12,374 nucleotides of DNA from an uncultured Micrococcaceae bacterium. Lineage in GTDB: Bacteria; Actinomycetota; Actinomycetes; Actinomycetales; Micrococcaceae. The notes beneath the pieces were generated by a model. The model did not search any database. It saw nothing but the letters and a program-made list of their open reading frames with translations, and was not told the DNA's origin. Each line of letters begins with the position of its first letter. Position 1 is the stretch's first letter. Location of the stretch: positions 1 to 12,374 of the forward strand of contig CALBOC010000113.1 in NCBI GenBank assembly GCA_937896705.1. The letters are read 5' to 3'. Both the position numbers and the translations under genes were made by a program. This document shows positions 6,070 to 12,374 of this stretch, piece by piece.

Positions 6070-7707
6070 TTAGTGGCCCTGGAAGGCTTCGGCCAACCAC
6101 CACGCTCCGCCGTCGTTGGCGATCTTCGCATCGATCACCAGCGGGGCGGTGGGGGAGGAGTCCAGCCACTCGCGCACCGGTGCTAAATCTGCCAGGTCGC
6201 GTACGGTGATGCCGTCGGCGCCGAAACCGCGGGCGATCGCGGCAATATCGGTATCGGGGAAGACGACGTTGTCCATGGTTTCGCCGGTGAAGTGGTGGAC
6301 TTCCGCCCCGTAGGCGGCGTCATTGTAGACCAGCACGACCAGCGGGATCTGGTAGCGCACGGCGGTCTCGAGTTCTTGGATACTCATCAGGAACCCGCCG
6401 TCGCCGGTGCCCAGCACAGGCAGCCGATCGGGTTGGGCCAAGGCCGCTCCGATGGCGGTGTACAGTCCCAGCCCGATGGCCTGGAATGCCTGGGTAAAAC
6501 AGAACCCGAACTCATCGGGCACATCCAGGTACTGAGACGGATAACCCATGAAGTTGCCCGAATCGATCGCTACCACGCGTTCGGTCGGCAGCAGTTCGTT
6601 GAGCCGTTTGGAAACTTCGCGCGGGTCGACCAGTTGGCCGGGTACGGACAGGTCCTCGGTGTTGGTTTGGTCCCAGCGAGCGCCGGTGGCGATCCGTTCG
6701 GCGATCGCCGCGGTCCGATAGCGTGGCGGTTGCTTCGCGGACAGTGCGGCCATCGCATCGGTTGCGGTGGCTCCGGCGTCTGCGACCACACCGACATCGA
6801 CCGGACGGTGGGCGCCGATGGCCGCATCGGCGACATCAATCTGGACGATCTTGGTGTCGGCACCGATGAGTTTGCCGCCGCGCATCGTCCACATATTCAA
6901 CGCGGTCCCAAAGGCCACGATCAGGTCCGCGTCGGTGATCAGCTCGGCGGTCAGCGGGGATGAGAACCCACCGGAGATGCCCAGGTTATAGGCATCATCA
7001 TTGAACAGACCTTTGGCCACCGCACTGGTGGCCAATAGCGCGCCGGATTGCTGCGCCAGTGCCGTGATCTCGGATTTCGCACCGCGACCGCCGCGCCCAG
7101 CAATGAACACCGGTCGCTCGGAGGCTTCGAGCAATTCGACGAATTCGGTCAGCGAGCGGGGATCCGGTCGTTGGGTCGGGGCCGGTTCGATACTGAGCCC
7201 CTCAATCTTCCCCACCGCAGGGGCGGCTTGGACATCCAACGGCAGATTCAATACGACGGTGGTGCGTTGCCGTAGCGCGGTGCGGTAGGCCCGCAACACA
7301 TCGGCAATAGCAGTTTCAGGGGTGTGGACCCGGTGGGCGGCAGCCCCCAGACTGGTGGCGAACCCGGCCTGGTCCATTGCAAAGTTTGAATGCACCGCAC
7401 CCCGGGACGCCTCGGCGGCCAACACCAGCACGGGGGAATCGGATTTCGCGGCTTCCCCGATCCCGGTGGCCGCATTCGTCAGCCCGCACCCCTGATGCAG
7501 TGACACTAGGGCGACCGTATCGGACATTCGGGCATAGGCGTCGGCCATAGTGGAGGCACCACCTTCGTGGCGGGTTGCGGTAAAGGGCACCCCTGCGGAG
7601 CGCAACGCATTGGTCACATGGAAGTTGCCGGAGCCGACCACCCCAAAACAGTGCCCGGCGCCCAGCTGACCTAACAGTGCCCCAATTTGTTCCGCAACTG
7701 TGGTCAT
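6070..7707 (-). CDS. Thiamine-diphosphate-dependent decarboxylase/acetolactate synthase-like enzyme
   Basis: 545 residues with the three-domain plan of the acetolactate synthase/benzoylformate decarboxylase superfamily. The N-terminal pyrimidine-binding domain carries the activating glutamate E48 in 'TRHEGGAS'. The middle domain runs about 185-320 ('RPVFIAGRGGRGA'). The C-terminal pyrophosphate domain has the GDG-x-N motif: GDGG 435-438 and N462-D463, 27 residues apart. A cytoplasmic enzyme that decarboxylates or ligates 2-oxo acids is expected; the substrate cannot be read from sequence. The frame is open upstream to 7971, but the ATG at 7707 overlaps the cyclase stop as ATGA and has GGAAGG 6 bases before it, so it is the true start by translational coupling. 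No small regulatory subunit gene is near, which argues against housekeeping acetolactate synthase (IlvB). Its 3' end is 6 bases from that of the cupin gene. Confidence 0.88.
   Translation of the reverse strand: MTTVAEQIGALLGQLGAGHCFGVVGSGNFHVTNALRSAGVPFTATRHEGGASTMADAYARMSDTVALVSLHQGCGLTNAATGIGEAAKSDSPVLVLAAEASRGAVHSNFAMDQAGFATSLGAAAHRVHTPETAIADVLRAYRTALRQRTTVVLNLPLDVQAAPAVGKIEGLSIEPAPTQRPDPRSLTEFVELLEASERPVFIAGRGGRGAKSEITALAQQSGALLATSAVAKGLFNDDAYNLGISGGFSSPLTAELITDADLIVAFGTALNMWTMRGGKLIGADTKIVQIDVADAAIGAHRPVDVGVVADAGATATDAMAALSAKQPPRYRTAAIAERIATGARWDQTNTEDLSVPGQLVDPREVSKRLNELLPTERVVAIDSGNFMGYPSQYLDVPDEFGFCFTQAFQAIGLGLYTAIGAALAQPDRLPVLGTGDGGFLMSIQELETAVRYQIPLVVLVYNDAAYGAEVHHFTGETMDNVVFPDTDIAAIARGFGADGITVRDLADLAPVREWLDSSPTAPLVIDAKIANDGGAWWLAEAFQGH
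7704..7707 (-). other. ATGA stop/start overlap coupling cyclase and ThDP enzyme
   Basis: On the minus strand the TGA of the cyclase and the ATG of the ThDP enzyme share bases in ATGA. With GGAAGG at 7714-7719, this points to translational coupling and roughly equal amounts of the two proteins. Confidence 0.85.
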
Positions 7708-8504
7708 GCTGAGCCTTCCACCAGCGCAAACACGCGGCAGGGCGAGGCGGTGCCATTGACAATCGGCAGCGGTGAAATCACGACGACGGCCCCGCGGGTT
7801 GGCAGTTTGGCCAGATTCTGCAGCGAGGTGATGCCGTATTTGTCGTTGCCCAGCAGGTGGTAGTGGATTGGGAATGGTGGATCCAACTCGGCGGCGTTGC
7901 CCGCGTCGATGCCCACGGTTTCCACCCCGATCCCGGAAATCTTGGTGTCCTCGGCCAACCAGCGGGCGCATTCCGCCGAAAAGCCCGGGGTGTGGGAGCC
8001 GTTCTCATCGGCATTCAGGAACGCTTCTTGATCATCGGAGTACTGGTCCCAGCCGGTGCGGAACAGCAACCAACCGTTTTCGGGTAGCGGGCCGTGTTCG
8101 GCTTCCCAGGCTTTGATGTGTTCCACTTCGATCAAAAAGTCTGGGTCTGCGGCGGCTTCGACGCTAAAATCCAGCACCACGGCCGGGCCGATGAGTCGCT
8201 CGGGTTCGATCGAGGCCACATCTTTGCCGTCCTTGCCGGTGATCCAGTGGATCGGGGCGTCAATGTGGGTGCCGACGTGCTCACCCTGGGTGAAGTTGTT
8301 GTGCGCCCAGAAGGGTCCGGCGTCGTCGTACTGTGCGACGTTTTCGAGGCTAAAGTCGACCAGATTGGCAAATGGTTCTGGCAGTCGCAGGGTCGGGGTG
8401 GATGCCGAGAGCGTATTGGTCAGATCATGAATTTGGATGCTCTGGTCGGCCAGTCCGGCAGCCAGCTGCGTCAAACGCGTGGTCGTGGTGGTGGTTGGGG
8501 TCAT
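7704..8504 (-). CDS. Cyclase family metal hydrolase (kynurenine formamidase/isatin hydrolase-like)
   Basis: 266 residues. The hallmark HxGTHxDxPxH motif is at H76, G78, T79, H80, D82, P84, H86 within 'EHVGTHIDAPIHWITGKD'; this family binds Mn2+ or Zn2+ there. The preceding 'FWAHNNFTQGEH' and the following 'HWITGKD' resemble the isatin-hydrolase type more than classical KynB. 'WLLFRTGWD' (145-153) and the C-terminal 'CRVFALVEG' are also family-typical. The reaction is probably hydrolysis of a cyclic amide, formamide or lactone in the cytoplasm; the substrate is unknown. The ATG at 8504 has AGGAG at 8511-8515, 6 bases away. The run of Thr at residues 4-9 is low complexity and may be non-essential. 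The gene overlaps the ThDP enzyme by ATGA and lies 96 bases downstream of the lyase gene, all on one strand. Confidence 0.88.
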   Translation of the reverse strand: MTPTTTTTTRLTQLAAGLADQSIQIHDLTNTLSASTPTLRLPEPFANLVDFSLENVAQYDDAGPFWAHNNFTQGEHVGTHIDAPIHWITGKDGKDVASIEPERLIGPAVVLDFSVEAAADPDFLIEVEHIKAWEAEHGPLPENGWLLFRTGWDQYSDDQEAFLNADENGSHTPGFSAECARWLAEDTKISGIGVETVGIDAGNAAELDPPFPIHYHLLGNDKYGITSLQNLAKLPTRGAVVVISPLPIVNGTASPCRVFALVEGSA

Positions 8505-8600
8505 GGGGTGCTCCTGGTGTGCGTGCGCGAGTGTCGTACCCGCACCAATATAGTGTGGTCCAGGTCATGTTTATGTTGTGTGGCGCAATGCTGCGGGGGC
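8505..8600 (-). promoter_or_regulatory. Spacer between lyase and cyclase genes, possible internal promoter
   Basis: On the minus strand this 96-base spacer carries TATATT at about 8547-8552, a fair -10 candidate, but no convincing -35 lies 16-18 bases upstream. It is more AT-rich around the box than the flanking genes. It could give the cyclase-ThDP pair its own promoter; otherwise read-through from the lyase is likely. I see no terminator hairpin. Confidence 0.25.
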
Positions 8601-9656
8601 TTAGCCGCGCAGCACGTCGAGCAGTTCGGTGACCTTCTGGCTCGTGGTGGCCCAGGAACACACCAGCCGCACGATGGGCAGCCCGGCCTCGTTGGTGCCC
8701 CACAGATGGGCAACGTACTGGTCGCGCAATCTGACAAGCAGGCGCTCGGGCATGGCCGCCAGCACCGTATTGGCAGCAGGAGCCTGCACGTCGACGCCAT
8801 TGATCGTGGCCAGTCCGGCCGCAAGCTCATCGGCGGCGGTGTTGGCCGCGGTCGCGTTGCGGTGCCACAGTGAGGTCCCGAACATCGCGTTCAACTGTGC
8901 AGACAGGAAGCTGGTTTTTGACGCCAGCTGGGTCGAGTATTTGATGATCGGGGCCAGCACGTCCTGGGGTACGCGGTTCGACAATACGACGACCGCGTCG
9001 GCGCCCATTGCACCGTTTTTGGTCGCGCCCAGCGACAGGATATCTACCCCCAGCGCGGTGGTCGCACCGTGGAGGTCTTGACCCAGCGCGGCCGCGGCCT
9101 GGGCGAGCCGCGCGCCGTCCATGTGGATGGCCAGCCCGGCCTCGTGCACGGTATTGCACAGCTCGGTGAGCTCTTCGGCCGTGTAGACCGTGCCCATTTC
9201 GGTCACCTGTGAAATCGTGACCGCGGTGGGCTGAACGGCTTGTGGGTTGCCGAGATCCGAGGCCAGAACCTTTGCGACATCAGGCGGGTTAAGCTTGCCC
9301 TCGCGGTGCGGTTGGGGTTTCAGGCTGAGCCCGGCGCGCACCGGGGCCGACGACTCCGACGTGTAGACGTGCGCGGTGTCGGCACAAATGACAGAACTGT
9401 GCGGATGCGATACCGCTTGTAGCGCCACGATATTGGCTCCGGTGCCGTTGAATACTGGAAAACCGTAGGCGCCGCTGCCAAAGGTCTCGTCGATGAGCTC
9501 GTGGAACTCATCGGTGATTTCATCGGCCCCGTACGCTGGGGAGTCGGTGTTGGCTGCGGCCAGTGCCGCCATGATTTCGGGGTGTGCCCCAGAAATATTG
9601 TCGGAAGCAAAGTGTGGGTCGGCGCCGGGTGCGTGGAATCGTCGCGAAGTCTTCAT
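8601..9656 (-). CDS. Low-specificity threonine aldolase/beta-eliminating lyase family, PLP enzyme
   Basis: 351 residues, the usual length of PF01212 threonine aldolases. Motifs: 'FASDNISGAHPEIM' (16-29), 'NGTGANIVAL' (70-79), 'DTAHVYTSESSAP' (93-105), 'HMDGARLAQA' (178-187) with D180 and R183 for PLP, and the Schiff-base lysine K213 in 'SLGATKNGAMGAD'. The family cleaves beta-hydroxy-amino acids such as threonine or phenylserine to glycine and an aldehyde, or catalyses related beta-eliminations. The start at ATG 9656 gives a 15-residue lead before the conserved ASDN segment, as in relatives; there is no clear Shine-Dalgarno site, so it may be leaderless. The neighbours suggest a pathway role rather than general glycine supply. 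It is the first gene of the presumed lyase-cyclase-ThDP unit and divergent from the flavodoxin-fold reductase. Confidence 0.88.
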   Translation of the reverse strand: MKTSRRFHAPGADPHFASDNISGAHPEIMAALAAANTDSPAYGADEITDEFHELIDETFGSGAYGFPVFNGTGANIVALQAVSHPHSSVICADTAHVYTSESSAPVRAGLSLKPQPHREGKLNPPDVAKVLASDLGNPQAVQPTAVTISQVTEMGTVYTAEELTELCNTVHEAGLAIHMDGARLAQAAAALGQDLHGATTALGVDILSLGATKNGAMGADAVVVLSNRVPQDVLAPIIKYSTQLASKTSFLSAQLNAMFGTSLWHRNATAANTAADELAAGLATINGVDVQAPAANTVLAAMPERLLVRLRDQYVAHLWGTNEAGLPIVRLVCSWATTSQKVTELLDVLRG

Positions 9657-9674
9657 GCTTCTATTGTCTCACCC

Positions 9675-9731
9675 GTATCGGTATCGAAGGCATGCTGGAG
9701 CGTTCTCAGAAGCTACATGTAGTGTTCCAGC
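9675..9731. promoter_or_regulatory. Palindrome cluster in the divergent gap between lyase and reductase
   Basis: CTACATGTAG (9713-9722) is a perfect 10-base palindrome. It is framed by the inverted repeat GCTGGA (9694-9699)/TCCAGC (9726-9731). A tandem repeat GTATCG GTATCG lies at 9675-9686. The 102-base gap separates two genes read apart, a usual place for a shared operator. No regulator gene lies beside it. Structure seen directly; function inferred. Confidence 0.4.
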
Positions 9732-9758
9732 GCTAGCAGTGAGAGGATTAAAGGCACC

Positions 9759-10421
9759 GTGGATGCAGACCCCGAAGAAAGCGCGAGCATGCAGCCAGTT
9801 CAGATTCAGGTTATTTGGGCCCACCCGAGGACAACGTCTTTGACGGCGACGATAGCGCAGGAAGTGATTGACCAGCTGAAAGAACTCGGCGCACACGTCG
9901 ACGAACTCGATCTGTATCGAAGCGGGTTCGACAGTGTATTGGATACACCCGACGAACCTGACTGGGGAAACCCGCAAAAGCAATATAGTGCTGAAGTACA
10001 GGAGCACGCAGTCCGAACGCTGGCGGCAACAGCGGTGGTATTTGTTTTTCCGATCTGGTGGTACTCTTTGCCAGCGTTGCTCAAAGGCTATATTGACCGA
10101 GTGTGGAACTACGGATTGTTCTACGGCGGAGCACCGGATCACGGCATCACTGGTGTCAGGTGGATCGGGTTAGCTGGCCATCCGCAGGAGCAGTTTCAAA
10201 AACGTGATTATGACCGGATGATTGCTCACCATCTCAATATCGGGATCGCAGAGTACTGCGGTGTGAAGGACAGTCAGGTGGAACTGCTCTACAACACCTT
10301 AGGTGACGAGATATCGGACATGTCGAAGCATGTCGATACTCTGAAGAACACCGCGAGGGCTTCTGTGGCTGAGCTGATGAGCTACCTGCGGTATGACTGG
10401 CATTTTTCTGAGATGTGTTAG
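9759..10421 (+). CDS. Flavodoxin-fold NAD(P)H oxidoreductase (Flavodoxin_2/NQO1-like)
   Basis: 220 residues from the GTG at 9759, or 210 from the ATG at 9789. The N-terminal 'QIQVIWAHPRTTSLT' (16-29) is the phosphate-binding loop of this FMN/FAD-binding family. 'VFVFPIWWYSLPALLKGYIDRVW' lies at 94-116, and 'GLFYGGAPDHGITG' (119-132) follows, as in MdaB/KefF/YrkL-type enzymes. Such proteins reduce quinones or other electrophiles with NAD(P)H in the cytosol. The start is uncertain. GTG has AGAGGA 11 bases upstream and AAAGG 4 bases upstream; the ATG fits the usual family N-terminus better but has only a weak site. Sampled lines here are 48-53 % GC against 67 % in a sampled line of the ThDP gene, which may point to acquisition. 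A complete gene, divergent from the lyase. Confidence 0.85.
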   Translation: MDADPEESASMQPVQIQVIWAHPRTTSLTATIAQEVIDQLKELGAHVDELDLYRSGFDSVLDTPDEPDWGNPQKQYSAEVQEHAVRTLAATAVVFVFPIWWYSLPALLKGYIDRVWNYGLFYGGAPDHGITGVRWIGLAGHPQEQFQKRDYDRMIAHHLNIGIAEYCGVKDSQVELLYNTLGDEISDMSKHVDTLKNTARASVAELMSYLRYDWHFSEMC

Positions 10422-10473
10422 CACCGGGATGACGCGGTAACTTTAGCTCGGCGTCGAATGATCGTAATGCTGG

Positions 10474-10899
10474 TTAGTGGTCGCGAATGGCCATGGTGCA
10501 CCGGGAGATGCACACGAGCTTGCCGTCCTGATTGTATAAGCGGATATCCCAGACCTGCGAGCTGCGGCCTCGGGATATTGGGGTGGCCCGAGCGGTGATC
10601 ACATCGCCCGGGGTGCCCGGGCGAATGTGGTTAGCGTTGATCTCTTGACCCACCGCAAATTGTTTCTCGGTGTCCAGGGTCAGGGTCGCACCCACCGAGC
10701 AAGCGGTTTCGGCCAGCACCACCGACACCCCGCCGTGCAGGATCCCTGCGGTCTGCAGCGTCTTATCCGTCACCGGCATGGTCAGCTCAAGATAGTCATC
10801 GCCAATCTCACTGAACTCAATACCCAACACCTCAATGACTGTATTGCGACGGTACTGGGCGAGTTCTTCGACTGTTGGATTATTGAACCAAATGCTCAT
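10474..10899 (-). CDS. Hotdog-fold acyl-CoA thioesterase, YdiI/MenI/PaaI type
   Basis: 141 residues resembling E. coli YdiI over most of its length: 'EIGDDYLELTMPV' (31-43), 'GILHGGVSVVLAETACS' (52-68), 'GQEINANHIR' (84-93) and 'SSQVWDIRLYNQDGKLVCIS' (113-132). Q49, H55, G56 and E64 align with the YdiI active-site residues Q48, H54, G55 and E63. The reaction is hydrolysis of an aryl- or acyl-CoA; 1,4-dihydroxy-2-naphthoyl-CoA in menaquinone synthesis is a plausible substrate in an actinobacterium, but phenylacetate-type or general substrates are equally possible, and no men or paa genes are visible. The ATG at 10899 is preceded by GAAAGAAG at 6-base spacing. It converges with the reductase gene, with 52 bases between the stops. 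Confidence 0.88.
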   Translation of the reverse strand: MSIWFNNPTVEELAQYRRNTVIEVLGIEFSEIGDDYLELTMPVTDKTLQTAGILHGGVSVVLAETACSVGATLTLDTEKQFAVGQEINANHIRPGTPGDVITARATPISRGRSSQVWDIRLYNQDGKLVCISRCTMAIRDH

Positions 10900-11075
10900 G
10901 TCATACTTCTTTCGTCAACTGGGGATCCTTGGCCAGTGTATGACATGTGCCGCCAAGAGGTGAGTCGACGCTGCGATGATGGGCAACTGAATGTATTACA
11001 TCTGCAATTCAGGTCACCCCGGGGCATCGCACTCGAGACGCACGTGCCCACCGGCGTGAGACCACGGGCGATTCG
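10900..11075. promoter_or_regulatory. Gap upstream of the thioesterase gene with a short palindrome
   Basis: This 176-base gap lies between two minus-strand genes and should hold the thioesterase promoter. The palindrome ATGTATTACAT (10991-11001) has 5-base arms around a central T and could be an operator or part of an AT-rich promoter. A possible minus-strand -10, TACACT, lies about 10935-10940, without a good -35. No gene or terminator seen. Confidence 0.3.
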
Positions 11076-12374
11076 TTAGGCTGCGGGGCGCCAGGCGATG
11101 TCGATGGCCCTGTTTGGTGGGTCTGTAGTGTCGTGGCGCAGCTGGCTGATCGGTGGCCGGGTGGGGACCGTGTACTGGTGGCCTGTCGGGGTGGTGACGG
11201 TCAACTGGTCCGGGGTGCCGCTGTAAGTCCATCCCCTGTTTTCCTTGCGTTGATTGCAACGTTTACAGAGTCCGGTGGCGTTATCCCAGCTGGTGGTCCC
11301 GCCTTGGGACCAGGGTTCGCGGTGATCAGCGTCCTCGACCGGGCTATTGCACCACGGAGTGGCGCAGGTGTCGTCGCGGATGGCTAACATCTTGGCTAGT
11401 CCCTCAGGAAACCGGCGCCGGGTGGATTCTAAGGCCACCAGCTGGCCATCAGTGGCCCGGGTGTACATGCGCCGGAAAAACTTTGCCGCGTGGGGATCAG
11501 ACAACCAGTGTTTGATCATGCCCGCGGGCAGTGGTCCGTGCCCGGGGATCCACGCCGGGACGTCATCGTTCCCGAAGAGGCTGGTATCGGACATGACGAC
11601 CACGACCTCCGCAGTTACCCCGTCGGCCGTGGTTTGGCCAGTCAGCAGTTCCACAAAGGTATCGGCCATGGCTTGGTCGCGACTCAAGGGGTGATCACCG
11701 GTAGCGGCGGTGCCATCGGCTTTACGCCGATGGTGGGCAGCCAGGCGTTTATTCGTCCATTTTTTCAGCGCGTCCATGACCGCTAACGCTTGATGGGTGG
11801 GCAGTTCGGCGGTGACATAGGACATCCCGTCGCCACCTGGATCCAGACACACTCGGCGATCCCGCCGATTCTGTGCTGCCCGTTGCTCCGCGGCTTTCCG
11901 ATCCAACCGGTAGGCGTGCCCCAAAATCAGTTTCCGTAACTGGGAAGACGAGGCTTTGCCTAACCGGTGGGCGATCCGCGCATCAATCTCCCGCCGATGG
12001 GCCTCCGACAGATGGTTCGTCTGCTCAGCCACGATCCGAGCATGGTATTCACTCATCCGCCCCGCAGCCAAGGCGGCTCTGGTGTTCGGCAACACGGTGC
12101 ATAACGCGGTGGCTGTATGCGTCAACGCAGCCCCCACGAACGGGGATTCCCCACGGGCCAGGCCGACTTCGGCTTCAATACCTTTGAGCTGGTCAGCAAG
12201 TGTGACCCCAAGTTCGGTCTCCCAGGCCTGACGCTGTTCCACAAACGCATTCGTCACCACAGCTTGGGCTGCTGCAAGGGCCCGTTTGGCACGCTCTAGA
12301 TGCTGCAGCCGGTCAATGTTGTCTTCCTCGGAACCAGCAGGCGGCAGTAAGGTCAGGTAGTCCACGAACTCCTG
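11076..12374 (-). CDS. DUF222 / HNH endonuclease domain protein (13E12 repeat family), 5' end probably outside
   Basis: At least 429 residues. The N-terminal two thirds are the helical DUF222 region typical of actinobacterial 13E12-type proteins ('VGLARGESPFVGAALTHTA', 'AALAAGRMSEYHARIV', 'SRDQAMADTFVELLTG'). The C-terminal HNH domain has C334 and C339, D347-H348, N362, then C367-x2-C370 and N371: the Zn-binding beta-beta-alpha metal nuclease layout, apparently intact. Nuclease activity is expected, but the biological role of the family is unclear; many copies per genome are common. GTG at 12365 is a possible start with AGGAG only 3 bases before it, but the frame stays open to the window edge (Q-E-F-V-D-Y), so the true start may lie beyond 12374. 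The stop is TAA at 11078-11076. No neighbouring partner gene is visible. Confidence 0.88.
   Translation of the reverse strand, partial: QEFVDYLTLLPPAGSEEDNIDRLQHLERAKRALAAAQAVVTNAFVEQRQAWETELGVTLADQLKGIEAEVGLARGESPFVGAALTHTATALCTVLPNTRAALAAGRMSEYHARIVAEQTNHLSEAHRREIDARIAHRLGKASSSQLRKLILGHAYRLDRKAAEQRAAQNRRDRRVCLDPGGDGMSYVTAELPTHQALAVMDALKKWTNKRLAAHHRRKADGTAATGDHPLSRDQAMADTFVELLTGQTTADGVTAEVVVVMSDTSLFGNDDVPAWIPGHGPLPAGMIKHWLSDPHAAKFFRRMYTRATDGQLVALESTRRRFPEGLAKMLAIRDDTCATPWCNSPVEDADHREPWSQGGTTSWDNATGLCKRCNQRKENRGWTYSGTPDQLTVTTPTGHQYTVPTRPPISQLRHDTTDPPNRAIDIAWRPAA

Noticed and set aside
6292..6963. 223-codon plus-strand reading frame inside the ThDP enzyme gene
   Set aside because: Antisense shadow of a GC-rich gene; no recognisable protein features and no Shine-Dalgarno site.
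6070..7707. Housekeeping acetolactate synthase (ilvB)
   Set aside because: No ilvN small subunit or ilvC follows, and the gene is translationally coupled to a cyclase, so a catabolic ThDP enzyme is more likely.
7708..7971. N-terminal 88-codon extension of the ThDP enzyme
   Set aside because: It lies within the cyclase coding sequence, is Arg-rich and non-homologous. The ATGA overlap with a Shine-Dalgarno site gives a better start.
8094..8873. 259-codon plus-strand reading frame across the cyclase and lyase genes
   Set aside because: It is antisense to two genes with complete catalytic motifs. Its translation is low-complexity, rich in Gly/Val/Arg/His and without family features.
10430..10455. 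Possible terminator hairpin GACGC/GCGTC between the reductase and thioesterase genes
   Set aside because: Only a 5-base stem with a loop of about 16 bases and no T-run; expected by chance in GC-rich DNA.

Overview
The window looks like chromosomal DNA of a high-GC Gram-positive actinobacterium. Sampled lines run from about 48 to 67 % GC. The DUF222/HNH endonuclease at the right end belongs to a family (13E12 repeat type) that is characteristic of actinobacteria, and several proteins have an actinobacterial flavour. I suspect a Micrococcaceae-like member of the Micrococcales, but that is a low-confidence guess. The window is densely coded: no gene-free stretch exceeds 300 bases. The largest gaps are 493-654 and 10900-11075. 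I saw no tRNA, rRNA, CRISPR array, insertion sequence or origin.

Left part (1-2607): the C-terminal part of a beta-lactamase-fold serine hydrolase enters from the left edge. It is followed by an AtoE-type short-chain fatty acid transporter on the same strand, behind its own leader. A small unrecognised membrane protein converges on the transporter from the minus strand. Next (2703-5534), on the minus strand, an NRAMP-superfamily transporter with altered metal-site motifs is followed by SelO/YdiU, a pseudokinase-fold protein AMPylase. They may be co-transcribed with the small membrane protein.

Central part (5671-9656): a stand-alone, divergent ectoine-synthase-like cupin (plus strand) is divergent from the NRAMP gene and ends only 6 bases from the end of an oppositely oriented metabolic cluster. 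That cluster reads, in transcription order from 9656 down to 6070: PLP-dependent threonine-aldolase-family lyase, Mn-type cyclase/hydrolase with the HxGTHxDxPxH motif, and ThDP-dependent decarboxylase/synthase-like enzyme. The last two overlap by ATGA and are surely co-translated. C-C/C-N bond lyase, amide or lactone hydrolase and ThDP enzyme together suggest a small catabolic or biosynthetic pathway whose substrate I cannot name. An isatin/kynurenine-like route is one possibility.

Right part (9759-12374): a flavodoxin-fold NAD(P)H oxidoreductase of lower GC is divergent from the lyase, with palindromes between them. A YdiI/MenI-type hotdog thioesterase and the DUF222-HNH endonuclease gene are both on the minus strand; the latter probably runs off the right edge.

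The best candidates for something undescribed are the lyase-cyclase-ThDP cluster, the solitary EctC-like cupin beside it, and the non-canonical NRAMP transporter. All functions are read from motifs and remembered family patterns; no database search was run.
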